DNA from: an uncultured Clostridia bacterium
GTDB taxonomy: Bacteria > Bacillota > Clostridia > Peptostreptococcales > Anaerovoracaceae
Direction of reading: 5' to 3'
Assembly: GCA_934278925.1 (NCBI GenBank)
Contig: CAKQWJ010000022.1
Span: 1 to 38,205, forward strand
DNA length: 38,205 nt
The translations under genes and the position numbers were made by a program. Positions 32,975 through 38,205 of this stretch are shown here, piece by piece (position 1 is the stretch's first letter; every line of letters starts with the position of its first letter). A model generated the notes under the pieces. The model did no database searches. It saw nothing but the letters and a program-made list of their open reading frames with translations, and was not told the origin of the DNA.

Positions 32975-33220
32975 TTAGTTGTTCAGATCTGCATCGAAAG
33001 GAAGGAGTGCTACCACACGAGCTCTCTTGATAGCAGTGGTAACTGCTCTCTGGTGCATTGCACATGTACCGGTTACTCTTCTCGGGAGAATCTTGCCTCT
33101 CTCGGTAGTGAACTTCTTCAGAGTCTCTACATCTTTGTAATCGATCTTCTTATCCTTGTCTGCACAGAACTGGCATACTTTTCTTCTTCTCATGCCGCGC
33201 TTTCTGTTGTTATTGTCCAT
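32975..33220 (-). CDS. rpsR: 30S ribosomal protein S18
   Basis: 81 residues, normal length for bS18. It binds 16S rRNA in the platform of the small subunit as a heterodimer with S6. Recognisable features are the CQFCADKDKKIDYKDVETLK segment (about 16-35), the ERGKILPRRVTGTC motif and the C-terminal AIKRARVVALLPF. The paired cysteines near the N-terminus show a zinc-binding (C+) form. Third gene of the conserved rpsF-ssb-rpsR operon, about 30 bases after ssb, with AGGAGA before the ATG. Confidence 0.97.
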   Translation of the reverse strand: MDNNNRKRGMRRRKVCQFCADKDKKIDYKDVETLKKFTTERGKILPRRVTGTCAMHQRAVTTAIKRARVVALLPFDADLNN

Positions 33221-33250
33221 TTCGACTTAATCTCCTTTCCTAAGATATTT

Positions 33251-33730
33251 CTAGAACGGGATGTCGTCATCCGCTGCCTGGAATGCATCCGGGAAATCAT
33301 CCTGACCTCCGAAAACGTCCTGCTGCGGTGCCGGCGCGCTCTGCTGCTGACCGCCCTGGTAGCTGTCATTGCCGCCAAAGCCGGAGTTCGCATTGGAGCC
33401 TCCGCCGTTGTTGTTTCTAGAGCCAAGGAACTCCACGCGGTTCGCGATGACGTCAGTGGTGTATACCGTCTGACCGTTCTTGTCTCTGTAACTTCCCGTC
33501 TGAATCCGTCCGCTTACCGCTGCCTGACTGCCCTTCTTCAGGTATCTGTCTACGGTCTCGGCCTGCTTTCCGAATACGGTGATTCGAATGAAGTCAGCCT
33601 GACGCTCCTGGCCGGCGGACACCGGTCTGTCGATTGCCAGCGTGAAATGCGCTACGGCAGTCTGAGTGTTCGGTGTGTAGCGAAGTTCCGGATCCCTTGT
33701 TAATCTTCCAATTAAAATTACACTATTCAT
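33251..33730 (-). CDS. ssb: Single-stranded DNA-binding protein
   Basis: 159 residues, usual for bacterial SSB. The OB-fold (1-108) begins with MNSVILIGRLTRDPELRY and has the FIRITVFGKQAE strand. A Gly/Asn/Gln-rich disordered linker (about 110-148) leads to the acidic tail DDDIPF, which recruits replication and repair partners. It protects single-stranded DNA in replication, recombination and repair. It lies between rpsF and rpsR, as in most Firmicutes, and is cotranscribed with them. Confidence 0.97.
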   Translation of the reverse strand: MNSVILIGRLTRDPELRYTPNTQTAVAHFTLAIDRPVSAGQERQADFIRITVFGKQAETVDRYLKKGSQAAVSGRIQTGSYRDKNGQTVYTTDVIANRVEFLGSRNNNGGGSNANSGFGGNDSYQGGQQQSAPAPQQDVFGGQDDFPDAFQAADDDIPF

Positions 33731-33766
33731 GTTTCACCTGTCCTTTCCGAACGCTGTGAACGATAC

Positions 33767-34063
33767 TTATTTCTCGTCCTGGCAAACGATGATATGTCTC
33801 ATGCAATTATCGGAAATCTTCAGTCTTCTGTCCAGTTCCTTTGGCAGTTCTGCACTTGCCTTGAATGGAATCAGCACGTAGAAACCGTCCTTCTTCTTGT
33901 TGATCGGGTAAGCGAGCTTCTTAGCGCCCCACAGATCCGCTTCTCCAGCTTCACCGTCAGCGTTGATGATGCCCTTTACGGTCTCGATCATCTGGTTTCT
34001 TGCAGCTTCATCCATAGCCGGATCAAGAATGAACAATAATTCATAATTTCTCATTGTTTTCAC
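33767..34063 (-). CDS. rpsF: 30S ribosomal protein S6
   Basis: 98 residues, a typical bS6 with MRNYELLFILDP start (after an added MKT) and the WGAKKLAYPINKKKDGFYVL strand pair. It forms the S6-S18 heterodimer on 16S rRNA. First gene of the operon, with AGGAGGTG before the ATG and a promoter at 34130-34157. The roughly 60-base leader contains a hairpin that may be the S6-S18 autoregulatory element known from other bacteria. Regulation is inference. Confidence 0.97.
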   Translation of the reverse strand: MKTMRNYELLFILDPAMDEAARNQMIETVKGIINADGEAGEADLWGAKKLAYPINKKKDGFYVLIPFKASAELPKELDRRLKISDNCMRHIIVCQDEK

Positions 34064-34078
34064 CTCCTATGGCCTAAT

Positions 34079-34093
34079 GACATCTTGCGATGT
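34079..34093 (-). promoter_or_regulatory. rpsF leader hairpin
   Basis: ACATC and GATGT form a stem closed by a GCAA tetraloop on the minus strand, between promoter and ribosome site, with flanking CCTA/TAGG able to extend it. Autoregulation by the S6-S18 complex through rpsF leaders is known in many bacteria; I cannot confirm the full motif here. Confidence 0.4.
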
Positions 34094-34129
34094 AGGATTC
34101 TGGCCTGCTTATTCAGACCATACCCAATT

Positions 34130-34157
34130 ATTATACAGAAAAATAGCCGGATTGCAA
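34130..34157 (-). promoter_or_regulatory. Promoter of rpsF-ssb-rpsR
   Basis: On the minus strand TTGCAA (34152-34157), 16 bases, TATAAT (34130-34135). Confidence 0.65.
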
Positions 34158-34190
34158 GCTTTTATTTCCGAAATTCCTTGAAAATCCGGT
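34147..34190 (-). terminator. Possible terminator of dtd
   Basis: CCGGATT (34147-34153) and AATCCGG (34184-34190) form a long-loop stem, followed on the minus strand by CTATTTTT. It overlaps the rpsF -35, so termination and initiation share sequence. Confidence 0.45.
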
Positions 34191-34205
34191 GAATTCTTCC
34201 GTTTT

Positions 34206-34658
34206 CTACCCGCAAATCTGCTCCGAATCCAGAATTACGGTAAATGGGCCGTCGTTCAGCAGCTCTACCTTCATTTCCGCGCCGAATTCTCCCTGTTCCA
34301 CCACGTCCACGCGCTCTTTGCACTTCTCGATGATGTATTCATAGAGGGCATTGGCATGGTCCGGAGATCCCGCTTCGATAAAAGAAGGTCGGTTTCCTTT
34401 CTTGCAGTTTGCGTACAGGGTGAACTGTGAGATCAGTAAAAGTTCTCCCCCCACATCTGCCAAGGAAAGATTGGTCTTTCCGTTCTCATCTTCAAATATC
34501 CGAAGCTTAATCATCTTATCCAGCATTTTGTCGGCGATTTCTTTCGTGTCCGTATCGGATACTCCGATCAGAACCATGTATCCCTTGCCGATTTTTCCAA
34601 TGACATTGTTATCCACGGTGACGCTTGCGTGGGTGACTCTCTGTATTACCAGTTTCAT
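34206..34658 (-). CDS. dtd: D-aminoacyl-tRNA deacylase
   Basis: 150 residues, the usual length. DTD hydrolyses D-amino acids (and glycine) mischarged on tRNA, in the cytosol. The N-terminus KLVIQRVTHASVTVD, the LISQFTLYANCKKGNRPSF segment (SQxxL motif) and the downstream GPFTVILDS, in which GPFT matches the family's GPVT motif, are the two conserved active-site elements. AAGGAAGGG precedes the ATG. Monocistronic, upstream of the rpsF operon in the same direction, and divergent from the acyltransferase gene. Confidence 0.96.
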   Translation of the reverse strand: MKLVIQRVTHASVTVDNNVIGKIGKGYMVLIGVSDTDTKEIADKMLDKMIKLRIFEDENGKTNLSLADVGGELLLISQFTLYANCKKGNRPSFIEAGSPDHANALYEYIIEKCKERVDVVEQGEFGAEMKVELLNDGPFTVILDSEQICG

Positions 34659-34785
34659 TCTCGTAATCCCTTCCTTGCTTTTTTTATGGCGTTATTTTAC
34701 AATAGATTCTAACCTATTGTATGAACGCCTGCAAGTCCGGTGATGAAGTCGGAAGCGCAGGAGGGACGGAGGATATTTTTACGAA

Positions 34786-35520
34786 ATGATGAATCCATTC
34801 AAAAGCATTCCGGCGGGACTGGCGATTCTGTCGGAAATAAATCGTTTTAATAAAATGGCGCCGCAGTTCGAAGCCCTTCGGAAGGAAGAAAAGTTCGAGG
34901 AGGAGCGGGCGCTGATTCTGGAAGGCACTAGTCGGTTCGCCGATACCGTATCCCGGAAGATCGGAATTACCTTCGATATTCACGGGGAGGAGAACATTCC
35001 GGACCACGGGCCGATGCTGATTGTGGCCAACCACCAGAGTTATGCGGATATTTTGGCGATGATTTACGTGATTCGGAAGTTCCAGATCGGTTTCATTGCC
35101 AAATCGGAGTTCACCGGTTTCAAGCCGCTGGCGAAGGCGATTAACTATACTCGCTCGCTCTTTCTGAAGAGGGGGGATGCCCGGGCGGCCATTCAGACGC
35201 TGAACGAGGCGGCGACCCTGATGAAGGAAGGGTTTTCCCTGGTGATTTTCCCGGAGGGGACGCGGAGCCAATGCAGTGAGATGGGTGAGTTCAAGGCGGG
35301 CAGCTTCAAGTTCGCGCAGAAGGCGAAGGTGCCGATTCTTCCGATTACCCTGGAGGGGGGCTACCACTTCTGGGAGGAGAAGGGGACGGTTCAGCCGTGC
35401 ACCGTTCATGTGAAGATTCATCCGCTGGTTCATTTCGAGGAGATGGACCGGAAGACGCAGAACAATGCCCACGTGGAAATTGAGAACACCATCCGCGAAG
35501 GACTGAAGAAATTCGTTTAG
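34786..35520 (+). CDS. plsC: 1-acyl-sn-glycerol-3-phosphate acyltransferase
   Basis: A 244-residue PlsC-type enzyme that acylates lysophosphatidate to phosphatidate at the membrane. The catalytic motif is NHQSYAD (NHX4D, about 82-88). The glycerol-3-phosphate-site motif FPEGTRS lies at about 159-165, and the block LPITLEGGYHF follows. No strong transmembrane helix is seen at the N-terminus, and association is likely peripheral. GGAGG lies 13 bases before the ATG at 34786, a rather long spacing. Monocistronic with a terminator at 35549-35578. Gene symbol given by family; the acyl specificity is unknown. Confidence 0.9.
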   Translation: MMNPFKSIPAGLAILSEINRFNKMAPQFEALRKEEKFEEERALILEGTSRFADTVSRKIGITFDIHGEENIPDHGPMLIVANHQSYADILAMIYVIRKFQIGFIAKSEFTGFKPLAKAINYTRSLFLKRGDARAAIQTLNEAATLMKEGFSLVIFPEGTRSQCSEMGEFKAGSFKFAQKAKVPILPITLEGGYHFWEEKGTVQPCTVHVKIHPLVHFEEMDRKTQNNAHVEIENTIREGLKKFV

Positions 35521-35548
35521 TTCTTTTTGAATATGGAAGCTTTAGGAA

Positions 35549-35578
35549 AGGAATCCGAATTGCCGGGTTCCTTTTTTT
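35549..35578 (+). terminator. Terminator of the acyltransferase gene
   Basis: AGGAATCC (35549-35556) pairs with GGGTTCCT (35565-35572, one G-U pair), followed by seven T residues. Confidence 0.88.
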
Positions 35579-35652
35579 GTATAGTTTTTTTCTTTTCTGC
35601 CTACCAAAGTGATAGGTTTTCTCTATTGGAAAATGTTTCTTTATGTTTTTAT

Positions 35653-35721
35653 TATAATTATTGATAGGTATATTAACCTGTTCACGAAATCGTCGGATTC
35701 GATCGGGCGCGTTCGACGATT
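35653..35721 (+). promoter_or_regulatory. -10 element and leader hairpin of the rhodanese-protein gene
   Basis: TATAAT (35653-35658) is about 105 bases before the ATG; no clear -35 is present. In the leader AATCGTCG (35688-35695) and CGACGATT (35714-35721) form a perfect 8-base stem. GATAGGT occurs twice nearby (about 35611 and 35663). Confidence 0.45.
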
Positions 35722-35764
35722 GGAAATTGTTTTTACAGAGATTGAAAGAGTAAAGAGGAGGAAA

Positions 35765-37936
35765 ATGTTTATGAATCGAGCAATTCGCAGCATAAGCGCC
35801 TGGCTTCTCGCTTTGGCGATGATTGTCAGCGGATTCAGCGTGTTCGGCTCCTTCGGTCCGGCGACCGCAAATGCGGAAGTGGACAACAGCAAGCTGGTCA
35901 TCAAGGTTACCAACCAATATGATCAGCCTGTGAAGGGTGCTGAATTCACATTTACAAGTGGAAATGTGAAAAAATCGGTTGGGGTAGCATCGAATGAGCT
36001 AGGAATCATTGAAACATCTACTTTAGACCAGAAGGACTGGATGGGTTCTATGGAGTTGGAACTTGTTGACGGAAGCCCTTACACCATACTTTCTGAACCC
36101 GTTACCGTGGATTTTAACACAAACGCTGATTGGAAAACAATCATCGAGTACGTCAACGACGATGATTATACCGGTGAGATTGCCGTAAAGGTGAACGACC
36201 CGAATGCAGTAGATCCGGGAACACAGCAGCCGGATAATCCTTCCACCGCAGCAGTGGCAACCGCCGACGAAGTGAAGGGATATATGTCCGACTCCGACAG
36301 CAGCACCGTTCTGATGGATGCCAGAAGTGTGGATGCGTACAACGGCTGGGCTATCGGTAATGCAAAGAGAGGCGGTCACCTAAAGAACGCGGTAAGCTTC
36401 CCGGCAGACGCCATCCGCAACGCCGTAACGCCGAACAAGAAGGAAGGCAAGACCATCGAAGATTATCACAAGCAGATGATGGAAGATGCCGGCATTACCA
36501 AGGATTCCAAAATAATCATCTACGATGTTAACGATTCCGATGCGGAATACGTGTACAACTGGCTTAAGGATCAGGGATATTCCGAAGACAATATGAAGGT
36601 TTTCAACGGAACCGACCTAATCAACAGCGGAAAAGCGAAAGTTGTAAAGTACAAGAATTACGATATGTACGTTCCGGAAGATGTGGTTAAAAACATCTCC
36701 GACAACCTCACCGGCAAGTCCGATGAATACATCAGAAACGCAAAGCAGATTGTCAACGGTGACGACGTGGTAATTCTGGACGTAAGCTGGGGAGATGAAA
36801 CCAGCGATCCGAACAACGGTTCCGGTTACGATGCCGGTCACATCCCGGGCGCCGTTCACGTAAACACCGACGAGTACGAAACTCCAAAGGTTTACGTAAA
36901 GACCAAACCGGAGAATTACAGAACCGAGTGGAGACTGAACAGCGACAAAGAACTGATCCAGCTGGCAGAGAAGAAGGGAATCACCCTGGACTCCTGCGTA
37001 ATCATCGCCGGTCCGGAACCGATGGCAACCACCAGAATGGCGGTTATCCTGAAGTACCTGGGTGTGGAAAACGTTCACGTAATGAGCAATGCCATGACCG
37101 GTTGGAATGCGGCCGGATACTCCATGGAAAAGGGAATCAACACCAACAAGACCACCAACCTGGGCATTACAAAGCCTCAGAATCCGGATGTCATCGATAC
37201 CATTTCCGAGGTAAGAAGCGAGCTGAAGAATTCCAAGTATGCAGTCATTGATACCAGAACCAAAGCGGAGTGGGACGGAAAGGATACCGGATACGGTTAT
37301 CACGACCTCGCCGGAAGAATCCCTGGAACCATCTATTCCAACTGCGGATACGGCTACAGCAGCAGCGTGTTCCGTTACAGAAATGCGGATAAATCCATGA
37401 GATCCGGTGAAGCGATTAAAAAGATGTGGAAAGAAGACGGCATCGACTACCAGAACAAGCACATGGTATTCTTCTGCGGCTCCGGCTGGAGAGCAGCGGA
37501 GACCACTTGGGAAGCATGGCTCATGGGCTACGATGCATCTCTGTACAGCGATGGCTGGATTGGCTGGTCCAACGGTGGATACAACTACTACCGCGATGGC
37601 AAGACTTTTGCAATGGACAAGAAAACCGGCAAGGAAGTCAACATTTCCGCAATTAAGGCGTCGAAAGTTTCCAAGGTAAAAGCAAAAGCCGGAAAGAAGA
37701 AGGCGACCGTAACCTACGGAAAGACCACGGGTGTGACCACTTACAAGGTGTACTACAAGCTCAAGAAGAAAGGTGCGAAGTATAAACTTGCAAAGACCAC
37801 AACCTCCAGAAAGGTTACCATCAAAAAGCTGAAGTCCAAGAAAACTTACTACGTAAAAGTTCGCGCTTACAAGAACATCAACGGCACAAACGTTTACACA
37901 AAGTACAGCAAGACCGTAAAGGTTAAGGCAAAATAA
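35765..37936 (+). CDS. Secreted triple-rhodanese protein with FN3-like C-terminal module
   Basis: A 723-residue exported protein. The ATG at 35765 is chosen because AGAGGAGG lies just upstream. Signal peptide about 1-37 (cleavage near ANA-EVD). Residues about 40-140 resemble a Cna-B/transthyretin-like beta domain. Three rhodanese domains follow (about 163-290, 315-455, 480-610). The first two lack the catalytic cysteine (IIYDVND and IIAGPEP at the loop), while the third keeps it in FFCGSGWRA. The C-terminal 90 residues form an FN3-like basic module like that of the four paralogues at 222-7828. It probably handles sulfane sulfur at the cell surface; substrate unknown. Monocistronic. Confidence 0.88.
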   Translation: MFMNRAIRSISAWLLALAMIVSGFSVFGSFGPATANAEVDNSKLVIKVTNQYDQPVKGAEFTFTSGNVKKSVGVASNELGIIETSTLDQKDWMGSMELELVDGSPYTILSEPVTVDFNTNADWKTIIEYVNDDDYTGEIAVKVNDPNAVDPGTQQPDNPSTAAVATADEVKGYMSDSDSSTVLMDARSVDAYNGWAIGNAKRGGHLKNAVSFPADAIRNAVTPNKKEGKTIEDYHKQMMEDAGITKDSKIIIYDVNDSDAEYVYNWLKDQGYSEDNMKVFNGTDLINSGKAKVVKYKNYDMYVPEDVVKNISDNLTGKSDEYIRNAKQIVNGDDVVILDVSWGDETSDPNNGSGYDAGHIPGAVHVNTDEYETPKVYVKTKPENYRTEWRLNSDKELIQLAEKKGITLDSCVIIAGPEPMATTRMAVILKYLGVENVHVMSNAMTGWNAAGYSMEKGINTNKTTNLGITKPQNPDVIDTISEVRSELKNSKYAVIDTRTKAEWDGKDTGYGYHDLAGRIPGTIYSNCGYGYSSSVFRYRNADKSMRSGEAIKKMWKEDGIDYQNKHMVFFCGSGWRAAETTWEAWLMGYDASLYSDGWIGWSNGGYNYYRDGKTFAMDKKTGKEVNISAIKASKVSKVKAKAGKKKATVTYGKTTGVTTYKVYYKLKKKGAKYKLAKTTTSRKVTIKKLKSKKTYYVKVRAYKNINGTNVYTKYSKTVKVKAK

Positions 37937-37970
37937 AATCATTTTCACCACGGATTCCCGATTATCCGAG

Positions 37971-37999
37971 AAAGAGGCGTCACTGCGGCGCCTCTTTTA
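37971..37999 (+). terminator. Terminator of the rhodanese-protein gene
   Basis: AAAGAGGCG (37971-37979) and CGCCTCTTT (37989-37997) with a short loop and T tail. Confidence 0.85.
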
Positions 38000-38001
38000 G
38001 T

Positions 38002-38125
38002 TTATGCTCACAGTTTTCCATAATTTGTTAAAATCTCTGTGCATAATTATACACAATATGTCGTGAAGCTCTTTTATTTCAAACGCTGCAGCACATTCCC
38101 ACACATTGTTGATAACTGTGGAAAA
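38002..38125. other. DnaA-box cluster, probable oriC segment
   Basis: Two consensus DnaA boxes abut head-to-head: TGTGCATAA (38038-38046, reverse of TTATGCACA) and TTATACACA (38047-38055). Common variants follow: TGTTGATAA (38107-38115) and TGTGGAAAA (38117-38125), and a one-mismatch box TTATGCTCA (38002-38010). The region is A/T-rich and has no gene. Such clusters lie next to dnaA in Firmicutes; dnaA itself is not in the window. Confidence 0.75.
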
Positions 38126-38155
38126 CTTTTCTTTTTTGGCTCTTCACGAATTTTT

Positions 38156-38190
38156 GTGGGATAGTTTTTTGAAACTATCCCACACTTTTT
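38156..38190. terminator. Perfect 12-base hairpin at the right edge
   Basis: GTGGGATAGTTT (38156-38167) and AAACTATCCCAC (38172-38183) with a TTTG loop, then ACTTTTT. It has a terminator-like shape on the plus strand. It is gene-free and could be part of the origin region. Confidence 0.55.
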
Positions 38191-38205
38191 AATTGGAATG
38201 CCCCG

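Noticed and set aside
36617..37951. A 444-codon minus-strand frame opposite the rhodanese gene
   Set aside because: The rhodanese frame has a ribosome site, signal peptide and known domains; the antisense frame has none.
1..38205. CRISPR arrays, insertion sequences, prophage genes or tRNA genes
   Set aside because: No regularly spaced identical repeats, transposase or integrase frames, or tRNA cloverleaf with terminal CCA were recognised by eye. The repeats present are coding (heptads and paralogue 3' ends).

Overview
The window looks like a chromosomal segment of an anaerobic Firmicute, probably a gut or oral Eubacteriales/Clostridia species (Anaerovoracaceae-like). This rests on strong AGGAGG ribosome binding sites, consensus sigma-A promoters, large secreted proteins with a basic fibronectin-III-like C-terminal module, a CD1871A/4Fe-4S/TlpA cluster and the rpsF-ssb-rpsR operon. 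The species call is inference; no rRNA gene is inside the window. Both ends suggest proximity to the replication origin. The left edge carries a consensus promoter pointing out of the window, of the type that drives rRNA operons. The right edge carries a tight cluster of DnaA boxes.

Layout. 1-221: outward promoter and a terminator. 222-7828: four paralogous secreted proteins (signal peptide, beta-helix-like region, coiled coil, FN3-like module) in two two-gene operons that look like a duplicated pair. 8028-9062: YeiH-family transporter. 9256-11178: two EamA/DMT exporters. 11113-15276 (minus): operon of a GH25 lysozyme, a membrane-anchored protein with a SurA/trigger-factor-like helical domain, and a UvrD-type helicase. 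15478-17469: HtrA-type protease lacking PDZ and a lipoprotein. 17555-18007: small basic secreted protein. 18388-23654: MMPL transporter plus Leu/Gly heptad-repeat secreted protein, divergent from a TetR regulator with three matching operator-like sites. 23693-23850: probable unidentified structured ncRNA. 23864-25813 (minus): CXXC mini-protein, membrane polyferredoxin and TlpA-like thioredoxin lipoprotein. 25954-27821: divergent two-component system. 27826-30411 (minus): flavodoxin plus a metallophosphoesterase/ArsS-like radical SAM fusion. 30532-32833: sodium:solute symporter and a cyclodeaminase-like protein. 32975-34063: rpsF-ssb-rpsR. 34206-34658: dtd. 34786-35520: PlsC-type acyltransferase. 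35765-37936: secreted triple-rhodanese protein with the same C-terminal module as the left cluster. 38000-38205: DnaA-box region.

Much of the window is about the cell envelope: adhesin-like proteins, lysozyme, quality-control protease, MMPL export and extracytoplasmic thiol redox. The most notable items are the duplicated surface-protein operon with conserved promoters and positionally conserved leader hairpins, the three TGAC-N5-GTCA sites at the MMPL/TetR promoters, the orphan RNA gene, the metallophosphoesterase-radical SAM fusion, the extracellular rhodanese array in which only the third domain keeps its cysteine, and the origin-like right edge.
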